From assembly GCA_035048485.1 (NCBI GenBank), contig CM068583.1, positions 23,039,341 through 23,103,340 on the forward strand: a stretch of 64,000 nucleotides of DNA. The letters run 5' to 3'. This document shows, one piece after another, positions 24,701 through 36,190 of the stretch; the stretch's first letter is position 1, and each line of letters starts with the position of its first letter. The position numbers and the translations under genes are program-made. Source of the stretch: Pteria penguin. Its lineage: Eukaryota; Mollusca; Bivalvia; Pterioida; Pteriidae. The notes under the pieces were generated by a model that saw nothing but the letters and a program-made list of their open reading frames with translations, was not told the origin of the DNA and searched no databases.

Positions 24701-27700
24701 TTTTGAAGGATCACCGATGATTTTGCCAACCGAAATGTCAGTCCAGCAGTAATTTTGAAAGTCCAACCAAATTTTAATTCCACAGTAATATTGAAAGAGA
24801 TTTTATACCAAAAAATAAATATTGTTTTACTTATTTTTCAGAAGCTTTATAGTCATTAGACATATAATATACATGTATATTTATAGATACAGGGGTAATT
24901 ACCAAAATAAATATAAAACATTATGGTCATGGCAAAAGCAAAATATATGTATCTGGTAGAATTATATAAAGCAGAACATGCATTAATAAATGTATTTCAT
25001 AATTTGTAATAAATTTATACACCCCAGAGTTTAGGTAATGTTTCAAAAGCAAAAATACATACATGTATTGATGGGACATTTTCACCTGTACATTCACCTG
25101 TTTTCAGAGATCAGATTTTTCTTGTGTAACTGAGAAAGTGTTAAACTTCTATGGTTATTGCATTATGTGTTCACCATTATTATTGTTAAGACTTCATTTT
25201 CACAGTATTGGTTAATGTAAAGTTTACAATATGGACCATATGTACATATCTCATGCAATCCAGATAGAATCTACGATAATGACCATACGTACATACATGT
25301 ATCTTACATAATCCAGATAGAATTTACAGTATGGACCATACATATCTCATGTAATCGAGATAGAATCTACAATATGGATCATACTTACATATCTCATGTA
25401 ATCCAGATAGAGTCTACAATATGGACTATACATACATATCTCACATAATCCAGATAGAATCTACAATATGGATCATACTTACATATCTCATGTAATCCAG
25501 ATAGAATCTACAATATGGACTATACATATATATCTCACATAATTCAGATAGAATCTACAATATGGATCATACTTACATTTCTCACATAATCCAGATAGAA
25601 TCTACAATATGGATTATACTTACGTATCTCACATAATCCAGATAGAATCTACAATATGGATCATACTTACATTTCTCATGTAATCCAGATAGAATCTACA
25701 ATATGGACCATATGTACATATCTAATGTAATTCAGCTAGAATCTACGATGTGGACCATACATACTTAACTCATGTAACAAACCCTTATCACTTATCTTAA
25801 ATACCTCAGAGGCATAAACCAATTCTTAAAGTGAGTAGCCAGATGAGAGATATGGAAGATAGGTGGGTGTAAATGACCAACAGTGGTGGAAATTTCAGCT
25901 AATATAAATAAATATAAATTTAGAAAGATCTTGAAACCACCCTATCAAATACGGCTGACCCTGATATTGTGATGTAACAATCCACTCCTTGATTTCATAA
26001 TGAAAATTCCAGCAAAAAGTAGTTTGTCAGACATTGAGCCCCCTTGTATCATGTGAAATATAAATTCATGTATTGTAATAACAATCTGATTTATAGTCAT
26101 AAAATTAAAAGTCAATATGTTAGAGAAATGCAAGATCATCGAAGAAAAAGTACAAGTTACTCAGGTTACAGCAGACATGAATATACCTCACAAAATATTT
26201 TACAAACAGTCTTTAGTTATGGTAAGTAAAATATCAGGTTTATATTTGACTTATTACTTATTTTTGGTTGAGTATTGTGGGCATATGCCCCTCCAAAACA
26301 TTTTTTTTTTATTATGCATTAGATATTTGAACAAAAATAGTATGTGCCCTTTTTACACATCATCAGTCAAGTATGAGTGTATTTGCCCTACTATAAGCTC
26401 AAACTTTGCTAGGACAAGTAGATTACATATACCAGGTATTGCTTCAATAATACTTTCAGAATGCTTGTGATAAATACAAATTCAGTACAGTATAGAACCT
26501 GCATAAAAATGAATTAAAGTTTTTTATACGCTGTAACTAAAGGGGGAACAAAACTTTTGACGGTGTCATATGAAAGGGTGTGGCTTGTAGTTGTGCATGT
26601 GGGTTTCAAAGTTGGGGTCAGGCCTCTGGGGAGGGGGAGAATGGGCGGGGTTGGAAAGCTTTTCTGGGCTTCTGCTCCTTAACTAAAGGGAGAACTAAAC
26701 TTTTGATGGTGTCATATGAAAGGATGTGGCTTGTAGTTGTGCATGTGGGTTTCAAAGTTGGGGTCAGGCCCCTGGGTTGGGGGAAAATGGGCGGGGTTGG
26801 AAAAATTTTCCGGGCTTCTCCTCCTTAACTAAAGGGGGAATAAAAGTTTTGATGGTGTCATATGAAAGGATGTGGCTTGTAGTTGTGCATATGGGTTTCA
26901 AAGTTTGAGTCAGGCCCCTGGGGTGGGGGAAAATGGGCAGGGTCGGAAAAGCTTGCCCGGGCTTCTCCTCTTGAACTAAAGCGGGAACAAAACTTTTGAT
27001 GGTGTCATATGAAAGGATGTGGCTTGTAGTTGTGCATGTGGGTTTCAAAGTTGGGGTCAGGCCCCTGGGGTGGGGGAAAATGGGTGGGGTCAGAAAAGCT
27101 TGTACAGGCTTCTGCTCCTTATCTAAAGGGGGAAGAGAACTTTTGATGGTGTCATATGAAAGGATGTGGTTTGTATTTGTGCATGTGGGTTTCAAAGTTG
27201 GGGTCAGACCCCTGGGGTGGGGGAAAATGGGCAGGGTCGGAAAGGTTTTTCCGGGCTTCTGCTCCTTATCTAAAGGGGAACAAAACTTTTGATAGTGTCA
27301 TATGAAGGATGTGGCTTGTAGACCACATTTAAACATGATGCGGGCGTATCATGCACCCGTTAGTGGTGCCCTATTTTTATGAAAAAAATCTTGTATATAT
27401 AGATTCATGTTTGTTTATTTTCATTTTAAACAGAGAAAACCATTCCTGTATTAGTACTGGTATGTACATGTAGTAAGTACAAGACAAACATGCTATGTAT
27501 ATATTCTCTGCAGCACACAAAAGTAATCTGAAAGGAGAATAATATGACTCTGTCCATACATTATGAATTTATGTCATGCAATAGTCCAGTATATTGGGGG
27601 TAAGGATGAAAGAATCCAAATCAACATACATACATACATGTAGTAACAAAAATTATGTATCATAATCTGAAATAGCAGTGTTCAGGAAGTGCTTCTTTCC

Positions 27701-30700
27701 TGCTTTCCTGTCACTTTGCCTTAATTTACATTACAGTGATTCACACTCTGTTGTGAAAGGGTATCATACTTGTGCTTGATTTTTAAATGACACATATGAT
27801 AAAGTTACTCTGTTGGTTCAAGATGCACATCCAATCAATACCTTTAGGATATAATTATGATATACATGTAGTTATCTCCAGGTGAAGATCACGTTGTATT
27901 ACATGTAGTGTAAACATATTATTCTTATATTTATGATATATCATGCATTATATACTTAAAGTTGGATAACTGCAGCAATGGTGTTTCAATTTACTGTAGT
28001 ATATTTATATCTTGATTACCATGTAGTCAGAGATTTCTATGACACTAAAGTGTAAATCTGCATCATTATTGGGTAATTTCATTTCTCCTTTGCCTAGGGT
28101 GGATGATATCATCTATTTACTTTTTTTCTTGAATCATACAATAAAATATAGTATTATAAATGGCAGGTTTTAAAGGAAATCAGTTTGCTTATTTACAAAG
28201 TCTTTTAACATGTTTATTGTTTGGAAAGCAAATCCAGAGATGGTGTCTAGAATTGGTTTTCATTAATCTCTAGCTACCCATTACAGAGTCTAGACTGTAA
28301 TGTACATCCGAGGCTGAATATTGCCCTGATACAGTGTAGTGCTTATATGATCAGAGAGTTCGAAAGTAGGGTAAAACTAGCCTCAAGTTTTGACCGTATT
28401 TTCAGATTATGTAGGACATTTGCTCTGTCTTATGCTGAAATGCACCAATATGTGCCCACCTATTGGTTTTTCAGAAGTGCTAGTTTATATAACTTATATC
28501 ACTTAAGGAATTTTGGCCCGATTTACCTACAGCATCATTTGAAAATAGGACCATCTGTTGTGGCTGTGGTAAAACAAAAACATAATCTAACATACTGTGT
28601 TCTGATACCTCTACAGCATACATTGAATGAAGTAAAATTGTACTAGAAAAAAGTTGAATTGAATATGACATTCAACAGTATCTAGTTTGAATCAATTGGG
28701 CCTAGCATCTTGTTTTTGTGGCTAGAAAATATATTAATATAATGATGTCATTAAAGTTGTTATAGTAAGGACCCTGCATGGATATATTTACCTTATAGGG
28801 ATCATGTCTGTCTGTCATCCGTTTTCTCTCTGTCTGTCTGTCCATTAGCACTTTGGTGTTGATATGGTAACTCGAAAGGTTTTCAATCTACAGAATGATG
28901 AGAAAAACATACCTATAGATTTTTTAATTTAAAGTCAAAAGTCAAAGTCAAGCAGAGGACCCTTAATGACTTTGTCAGTTTTCTTGATTATAAGGATATA
29001 TTCAGTAAGTAAAACTAGTATTGTAATCAAATTAGTGGGTCATACTTGTTACTGTATGGTAACTGGTTAGAAATCATTGTGATTTAATACAGTAGGCCTA
29101 TGTATTGTTAAATGTTTATGAATTAAGCAGCAATATGGTTATGTTCTATTCCAATATGCCTTGAGATTTTCTCCCTATATGTTCCATAAAGCTCGCCTAG
29201 TGATTCTTCTCCAATACATTCCCACTCAGATACACCATACCTACTATATAACCACAGCTTTTGATGCTCCACTCGATTCATTTACTGAAAACTTATTGTT
29301 TTTTATGTAGCAACAGTACTTTCGTCTGCAGAAACATATTTTAAAAAAAAATGTACCTAGCTGTGGTTTATTGTCCAGTAATTCCCTTCGCACATGAACC
29401 AATCAAGTTATTACCTCGCCGCTTTGTGGCTCGGTGATAACTTGATTGGTTCATGCAACTCGAGGAATTACTGAACAATAAACCACGGCTAGGTGGTTGT
29501 TATTTCTTATAGCCACTTGTAGTATGAAATATTAAAAATAGTGCAAACCAAGATTTCCTGCCTCTGTAATGGCTGTCTCAAATTCATTTAGAGAATTTCG
29601 ACAAAAAATTTTCAATGTAGTATTGTTCATTCAGTCTATAACGCATACCCAAAGAACAACATAAACAGTGTAATTTTTTTTAGCTCACCTAAGCCGAAGG
29701 CTCAAGTGAGCTATAGTCATAGTGCATCGTCCGTCGTCTGTCCGTCGTTAACTTTTTCACATTTTCGACTTCTTCTCTGGAACTGCATAGCAGATTTTGA
29801 TCAAACTTTGTATAAATGATGTACTCAAGGTTCCCTACTAAAATTGTGTTTGGGATCTAGATTCCCTTAAGGATGGATCCAGGGCGGGGCCAAAAGTGCC
29901 CAAAATGGTACCCCTCTTCAAAAATCTTTTCCTCCAGAACCAGTGCATAAATGGGGAAACTAATTGCATTTCAACAATCTGTAAAGATGGGTTATCAAAA
30001 ATTGAGTTCAGGGTTAAGATCCATCAAATAGAAATTTACGCTTTTTTGACGTGTTTCTGGACTTAGTAATTTCAATGCAGAAAAGTGTCATGTTTTTCAG
30101 TTAATTGATATTGATAATTTCTTAATGACTATTTTGATCATAATTATAGTAAGGAATGTTGTTGTGAAAGAATTTTGTCAGTATCTCAATTTTTCGTTTT
30201 TTTACGAATTTTTTAAGACTTCAAAAAAAAAGGGGGTTGTGGTGTTGTTTGGCCTTTTTTCACATTTTCAACTTTTTCTGCAAAACTGTTGGAAGGATTT
30301 TAATAAATCTTGGTACAAATAAATCAATTATGATCCCCTTCAAATTCTGTTGTTTTCGTCCAGACCTCTTTACAGGTGCGCCACCATACTCAAAAGTAGG
30401 TCACAAAAGAGTACCCTCCTTTGACAATATTTTTCTTCATACTGGCTGTAAACAGAGACAAACAGAATGCACAGAAATGATCTAGAGGAATGAGTGAATA
30501 TGTATTGTCATTTTGGTTCCCTTTTTTTTGACATTTGTTTGGACTTGGTGATTTCAATGCAGAAAAGTGTCATATTTCCTAGTTAATTGATAATTATGAT
30601 TTCTTATGGACTGTTGTGATCATAATTATGGTAAGGAATGTTACTTTGAAAGAATTTTGTCAATATGTCAATTTTTGGATTTTCTATGAATTTTTTAAAG

Positions 30701-33700
30701 ACTTCCAAATGAGGGTGTTTAGGGACAATTCTTCACATTTTTAGCTTCTTCTGTTATACCACATGAAAGATTTTGATGAAACATGGTATGCATGAAGCAC
30801 TATAGGTCCTCTATCAATTTTGTACATTTCATCCAAATTGGTCAACAGATAATGCCACCATTGTCTAAAAACTAGGTTTCACAATGGTACATATACTACT
30901 TGGTAATTAAAATATGGAGAGTAATGGTTCAAATCCAGCTGTGGTCAAATTTTCTTTTCATTTCTTTACACATCTAAATAAGTTTTTAGATGCTTCTTAA
31001 CACTCAACATATGAAATTAGGCCATTCTAAGTTGGATCTGGACAATATTTGAAACAATTGTTGCTCAAGACCCAGACTTGAAATCAGTTAACAAAAGGCC
31101 CAACCTGAGGAAAATGACTAATTTGTTGCCCTGAATCACATCTTGCAGAGACAAAGCAAATTCTTAATATCAAAATCACCTGAGTGAATGTGCAAAAAAG
31201 TGTTGTTTTTTATTCTGGTCTGAAATAAAATTTGACATATTTTCAACATTTGTGTTGACTTAGTCACATTATCATCACTGATCATCTAGATACTCAGGTG
31301 AGCCATATAGGCCCACTTTGGCCTCTTCTTAAATCAGTGTTATTGGAAGGGAGACAAATCATAATTTTGACTTTTCTCGAGTTTCCCGTACAAATCTTAC
31401 AATTTAAGTGTTGTCTTGCTGTTCTTTTCTCTATACAACATTTTATGAATTGATTTATAAAAATTTATATGCATCAGCTTACCAAGTTTGAGTTACCAAT
31501 AAACCTGCCAAAAGATAGTGGATTTTATACAGAACTCTAGATTCTTCCATTACATAACACTTGCATTCACTATATTGGTGAAATGATACTTGTGTATTGT
31601 TAAATAACATATGAAGTAAGAGTAATTTCTATGATTTCACAGGATTACTGTGTATCGATTTTCTCACTACTTTGTAAGTGTAGCTTAGTTGGTAGGGTAC
31701 TTTGTTCAGAACCCAGAGGTTTCAGGATTCAAAGTCTACGGATTCAAGCTCTGTTTTCACTCTTAATAATTTGTAAATATAGCTTAGTTGGCAGGGTGCT
31801 TTGTTCAAAAGCCAGAGGTCCAAGGATTCAAGGTCTAGGGATTCAAGCTCTGTTTGCACTCTTAGTAATTTGTAAGTATAGCTTAGATGGCAGGGTGTTT
31901 GGTTCTGAGCACAGAGGTCTTGGGACTTAAGCTCTCATGGTGACTTTCACTATTTTGTCTTTCGAATTGAGACATTGAAAATTGAGATCTTGAGTCACAG
32001 TAGACGTTGACATATAAAAACTCACTCAGAACACCTGATTCGGTCGCCTGCAGATGTCATAAGGCATCAGGCAGATGTTTTTACTCTTTAAGTGATATAC
32101 TGAAAAAACAGTACCTTAATAGGAGGTTATGATGTCCATTTCAGCACCCTTTGCACTTATTCTGGGTGAGCATTTCACACAAAGGAAGGTGGTGATGATT
32201 GGAACTAGTGTAGGGTTTATCCTGATATCATTGTCGTCGTTGATGTACAATATGGAGTATGTCAACTTGATGTATGGATTTGGTGCAGGTAAGTATTGCA
32301 CGTTGAAGTTAACTTGATTTTATCTGGAATCTGAAGATAAAGATAGGCAATATTCTGTAGAATCCTCCATTAGGGAAGTTGATAACAGTATAAGAACAAG
32401 AACACTGTGTATCTACGGAGTTTCAGCCACCCGGCATTTATTTAATGGCTTTCAGAAAATATGCAGTTCTATAACTTTAATCCATGGCCATGTACAGTGT
32501 ATTGCTGTCATATCAGTATACAGAATTAAGCAGAGGTAAAGGAAATTCAGAAAAACTGATGGAAACTCAGTTTCAAGTTTGTAAAATCACATTGTAAAAA
32601 AAAAAAACAGTAAAGCAAAAAATGTATCAAAATGATTGGAACAAACAAATAGTTGGATGTTGTTTTCTTGAACAATGGCATTACTGAGTCTGAAAAAGTG
32701 GAAAGTCATACTTTGTAACTTTCATTTTGGGCAATTTATTAAAATTTTTCAGAATGTTATGATAAATAATCACTACTGATTCATACTTTAATGTAATTAT
32801 TCTAGGTTTGGGATACATACACACTTATGCTTCCTCCCCTCATAAGTTTTAAAGCCCCTCAGAACTTAAAAAATTTCCAATAATTTGCAGTTTCCGTTCA
32901 TGACCTCTGCAATGAAATTTTCAAAAGCTCAAAGGTAACCAAGTGCATGTAGTACTATATGCAATTTACAGTAATATTCCAGAAGGGAGGCATGTGTGTT
33001 TTACAAACATCTCTTGTTTTAAATATAAGTTTTTGTTTTTATTTGATGGTTTTCTTTTATCATTTTTAGGTATTGCAAATGCGTGCATGTTTGGGAATGG
33101 TCTTGTAATTCTTGGACAGTACTTCAACAAGTATCGGTCAGTTGCAAACGGTTTAGCTCTGTCTGGTTCAAGTATAGGAACATTTGCTATACCACCTCTC
33201 CTACAGTTTCTTCTGAATAAGTTTGGTCTGCATGGAACGTTACTCCTCATTGGTGGTATCTACTTCAATGTTTGCATTTGTGGTGCTCTATACCGTCCAA
33301 CCAGTTTTTACAATAGGAAAAAGAAAAGTGATATACCTTTGGAAACAGTCAATGATAATGGCACTGCTAAAAGTTCAGGGGAGCAGGAAGAATTACTGGA
33401 GAATGATAATGATGATATGAGTAATACTGGGTCAAAAACTGCTACAAACATGATTATGGGATCTATGGAAAGTTTACATGCAGAAACCTTGGATATTGAA
33501 TCCAAAAAAGAAGATAAACAACAGAAAAAAATTACTATAGTTTATCATTTTGTCTTTGTTAAAGTGATTCCATTATATGTGCTCAAAATTCCAGTTGTCA
33601 TATTTTTTGCAGTTTTCAGTTTTTTTGTTTTTATTGGCTATTTTAATTTTGTTATTTTCCTGCCTACAGATTTAGTAACAAGAGACATAACAGGGTATGA

Positions 33701-34847
33701 GAAAGCTCTGATGGTGTCTATAGTGGGCATAGGTGATTTGATTGGTCGAATAATAGCAGGAATTCTTGGTAACCTTGATTTTGTGCAGCGATATGTTTTA
33801 CTTGGTATCTGTTGTGTAGCCTGTGGTATTCAGATAATAGTGTTCAGCTTTGCATCTCATTACTGGTGGATAGCCATACATGTAGCTTTGTATGGATTTT
33901 TTGGAGGAGGTTTCGTAGCTTTGAATGCCTTAGTATTGATAGATTTTGTGGGTCTTAAATTAATGCCAAAGGCCTTAGGCATTGTACTTTTCATTCAGGG
34001 ACTTGGTGCTGGCGTAGGACAACCACTGGAAGGTAACGTTTCATTACTTTAATTGGGTTTACTGGGCTGCATTATTTGTACCAGATATCATAAATACTGG
34101 TTTGCAAACAGATTTTTGGGTTTAACAAGGTTAATTTTTATTGTTTTACACAATCATTACCAGAACAAAAATTCGTAGAGAATTAAAACGTTATGAAACA
34201 TTTTACTCATTAAAGATATTGCATGTTTTACACAGCTTTTACATTACATGGTTCAACACATGTGATCATGTTTATTATTTGTATTTTTTGTACAGAAACT
34301 TATTTTGAAGCTAGAAACTATTTCAGAATACTGATTTTTTAAATGTTGATAAGTAAGCATGGTCTAGTGGTATCGCATTCGCCTCCTGATCGGGAGGCCA
34401 GAGTTCGAGTCCCGTTCTGGTCATGCCTGTGTCTTGTCTTTCGGATGAGACAGTAAAAACCGAGGCCCCGTGTCATGGTATGCATGGCACGTTAAAGATC
34501 CCTCACTGCTTCAGGTTGGTTTGTTGCAAAGGTCAAAATTTGTATACCTCGCATCAGGCAGATGCCGTCACCATATAAGTGAAATATTCATGGTGTGACG
34601 TTAAACAAAAATCAATCAGTCAATCAATTAAATGTTGGTACTTGGTTCATTTTTAGGAATGATACGTGATGCAACAGGAACCTTCTTGTCTCTCAACCTG
34701 ATAAATGGTATAGCAATGGTATTTGGTGGATTGATTATTTTCCTGTATCCGATCATAAAAAATATAGGTCAGGATGCTCAGGAAGTCCAAGTTTCCTTTA
34801 ATCAAGATAATGTTCCCATAGCACAGGACAGAAATGATGCAGAATAA
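21800..34847 (+). CDS. Monocarboxylate-transporter-like protein (SLC16 family), 5 exons
   Basis: My model is join(21800..21848, 24211..24354, 32145..32288, 33070..34032, 34657..34847), giving 1,491 nt and 496 aa. Every junction is GT-AG with phase 1 throughout. The protein starts MPGVPLDRGWAWVV, the SLC16 signature (D-x-G-W-x-W-V) of the first membrane helix. It continues with YFNKYRSVANGLALSGS, matching the second family signature, and has helix-8-like GDLIGRI with the Asp/Arg pair (about D334 and R338) that human MCT1 needs for proton-coupled transport. The central acidic cytosolic loop is about residues 195-265. Family members move lactate, pyruvate or other small carboxylates and sometimes aromatic amino acids or thyroid hormone; the substrate cannot be told from sequence. 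Length is normal for the family and no lesions are seen. Introns 1 and 2 (2.4 and 7.8 kb) are filled with repeats. Confidence 0.88.
21979..23835 (+). repeat. Hairpin-headed repeat with tandem ~150-160-bp units (SLC16 intron 1)
   Basis: Head stem ATGCCCCCGCCA with TGGCTGGGGGCAT; tail GGGGCAT near 23825. Between them are direct repeats starting CAGTTTCC/CAGTTTCTG (22204, 22352, 22512, then again after the nested MITE). The same core block (TAGAAAATTTCTTAAAAATG) links it to the repeat at 2561-3235. Two larger units at 23046-23267 and 23370-23591 are almost identical, a secondary ~324-bp duplication. Confidence 0.75.
22533..22975. mobile_element. 443-bp MITE with 9-bp target duplication, nested in tandem array
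   Basis: Ends CAATCTCCAAAGCAGAGTT and AACTCTGTTTTGGAGATTG are inverted. Both flanks read ATTTTCTCT (22524-22532 and 22976-22984), an exact 9-bp duplication of the array unit it interrupts. There is no ORF. The 9-bp duplication is typical of Mutator-like (MULE) transposition. Confidence 0.8.
24608..24775. mobile_element. Diverged copy of the GACCCTTTC MITE (SLC16 intron 2)
   Basis: It carries ACATTTGGTTGGCAAA and, inverted, TTTGCCAACCGAAATGTCAG at the spacing seen in the 4772-4939 copy. The termini are mutated. Confidence 0.55.
25215..25775. repeat. 46-bp tandem array, about 12 copies (SLC16 intron 2)
   Basis: Unit blocks are ATCCAGATAGAATCTACAAT, ATGGACCATACATACAT and ATCTCATGTA. Non-coding, with moderate divergence between copies. 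Confidence 0.9.
26530..27325. repeat. 147-bp tandem array, about 5.4 copies (SLC16 intron 2)
   Basis: Unit blocks are CTAAAGGGGGAACAAAACTT, TTGATGGTGTCATATGAAAG, GATGTGGCTTGTAGTTGTGC and CCCCTGGGGTGGGGGAAAAT. It is GC-richer than its surroundings. The length is a multiple of three, so both strands show long but spurious ORFs, such as 26764-27195 on the - strand. Confidence 0.93.
27326..29350. other. SLC16 intron 2, no further gene seen
   Basis: AT-rich intron sequence. The 99-codon frame at 28347-28646 has no splice support and no recognisable family. A short CTGTCTGTCTGTCC tract near 28830 may be a relic repeat head. Confidence 0.4.
29353..29497. mobile_element. 145-bp foldback MITE (SLC16 intron 2)
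   Basis: Long inverted arms: ACCTAGCTGTGGTTTATTG and AATCAAGTTATTACC on the left match GGTGATAACTTGATT and CAATAAACCACGGCTAGGT on the right. The loop is about 10 bp. Confidence 0.8.
29691..31330 (+). repeat. Full-length AGCTCACC hairpin-headed repeat (SLC16 intron 2)
   Basis: The head AGCTCACCTAAGCC forms a stem with GGCTCAAGTGAGCT, followed by CGTCCGTCGTCTGTCCGTCG. The body has two partly duplicated halves, with CAATGCAGAAAAGTGTCAT near 30073 and 30558. The end is CTCAGGTGAGCC then GGCCCACTTTGGCCTCTT. I recall this motif as extremely common in bivalve genomes. Confidence 0.7.
31665..31940 (+). repeat. Three tandem ~99-bp tRNA-like units
   Basis: Each unit begins TAGCTTAGTTGGTAGGGT-like (A-box-like) and carries a B-box-like GATTCAAAGTC / GATTCAAGGTC. 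They lead directly into a degraded SINE body, so this looks like a SINE with a triplicated tRNA-like head. Confidence 0.55.
31941..32090 (+). mobile_element. Degraded SINE body
   Basis: It includes TTTTGTCTTTCGAATTGAGA and GCATCAGGCAGATG, matching the body at 34430-34575. It lies just upstream of SLC16 exon 3 (32145). Confidence 0.55.
33070..34032 (+). CDS. SLC16-like gene, main exon 4
   Basis: A 963-nt exon carrying most membrane helices, the cytosolic loop and the helix-8 D/R pair. The acceptor is CATTTTTAG at 33061-33069 and the donor GTAACG at 34033. Upstream in-frame sequence to 32943 is intron read-through, not coding. Confidence 0.9.
34352..34628 (+). mobile_element. Full-length tRNA-derived SINE in the last SLC16 intron
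   Basis: The head has A-box TGGTCTAGTGGTATCGC and B-box AGTTCGAGTCCCG. The body has GAGACAGTAAAAACCGAGGC, GGCACGTTAAAGATC and GCATCAGGCAGATGCCGTCA, and the tail is (AATC)n. A 12-bp duplication (TAAATGTTGATA at 34340-34351 versus TAAATGTTGGTA at 34629-34640) brackets it. The right flank is 16 nt from the exon-5 acceptor. The head is tRNA-like but is not annotated as a working tRNA gene. Confidence 0.85.
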
Positions 34848-35905
34848 AATATGTGCATAAACTGTTCAATACCAGGATGGTCAGATAATTAAAGCAGGAA
34901 AAAAAGTGACAGTTATATGAATGCATTATTAATATACCTCTTTGACAACATATTAAGTGTATTTTTTCACAGTTTAACGTTGTGTGGCATACAATGTTTA
35001 AATAGTCTATATTATATTATATTTTATTATTTTATTTCAATATCATGAAAATTAAGAAAGAAATTGATGATGTCATACTGTATGTGTTCACATTTGATCA
35101 TGACTCATGTTTTTCCAGCTAACATCATCCATGGTCTACAAATTTATTGCTATTAATCATAATGCTATGTGATGACATCTTTGCATTGTCAAGCGATGGT
35201 ATCTTTATGGCATTTGCAAATGTCATACTAATTTATGACAACGCTGGTTAAAGTAAACCTCTTCTTTTGATAGTTTGGGGTTCATTGTGTGAGTCTGCTA
35301 TACATGTATATATACATGTGCTGTGAAGCTCAGGTGTTTTGTTATTTTCACACTAAAGACAGTGGATCTGAATCATACAAGTGTTGATTTAGAAATTACA
35401 CTGTGATTTTATATAGAGGTGAGAAATATAGCAATGGTAAATTTTCACCTGAATTCTCACAGTATTTTGTATGATTTTCCTTTTGTCTTTTGTGTGTTTT
35501 CTCCAGACAGCAGAATTACATTAGACAGTAATTGTACAATGAATTAATTGTAGTGCTTGCAAATCCTAGACAGTGGAGTTAGAATCTCTGGCTTTTCTTC
35601 GCAAAAGTCATAGATCTTGTTGGCCTCATGATATTCCTTTACTGAAGTCTACACTCAGATATTGAAAATATGCATTTATAATATTGAAGAAACAGTGAGC
35701 TCTTAAAAAATAATAATTTCAAGTTATATATGTCCCTGAAATGAAAGATTCTGAGGCATATAGTTTTATTCTGTTTGTGGATTTGTTGCAGAAACTTTTA
35801 CTTTTTGCTGATTTATCATAAAGTATGTCTCATATACTTTAAATACATTGTTAATACGTACTTGTAATATTTTTGCTTTTAAATGAACTGAAGATATTGA
35901 TTTGA

Positions 35906-35915
35906 AATAAATAAA
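35906..35915 (+). terminator. Overlapping AATAAA signals, probable SLC16 poly(A)
   Basis: Two overlapping hexamers about 1.06 kb after the stop codon and before the next repeat (36000). The sequence 34848-35905 has no ORF and is probably the 3' UTR. Confidence 0.45.
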
Positions 35916-35999
35916 TCAAATAATTATTGATTCCTGATTAGAATTCTTGCCAATCAGTCAATGCCCAATATAAGGTGTACTATGTTTTTTTTTCTTTTA

Positions 36000-36190
36000 A
36001 TGCCCCTGGATGGATAGATCAGGGGCATATTGTTTTTGTCCCATCTGTCTGTCTGTTTGTTTGTTTGTCTGTTGTCAACTTTAACCTTGGCCATAACTTT
36101 TGAACCATAAGGAATAGAGATTTCATATTTCACAAGTATACTCAATGAAGTCCTATCAAATGACACCAAGATCGATGACATCTTGTTCCT
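36000..36190 (+). repeat. Hairpin-headed repeat, copy 7
   Basis: Head ATGCCCCTGGATGG / ATCAGGGGCAT, then CTGTCTGTCTGTTTG and TCAACTTTAACCTTGGCC. The body closely matches copy 3 at 16945 (TTTGAACC..AGAGATTTCATATTTCA). Confidence 0.6.

Noticed and set aside
26764..27195. 143-aa - strand protein with repeats
   Set aside because: Product of the 147-bp tandem array, whose unit is divisible by three.
28347..28646. 99-aa ORF
   Set aside because: Within an SLC16 intron, no splice sites, no recognisable domain, composition like surrounding intron.
32943..33069. N-terminal extension of the SLC16 exon-4 frame
   Set aside because: Read-through of intron; a clear CATTTTTAG acceptor at 33069 and the phase-1 join to exon 3 place the exon start at 33070.
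34358..34430. Functional tRNA gene
   Set aside because: A- and B-boxes are present but the segment is the head of a SINE with body, tail and target duplication.
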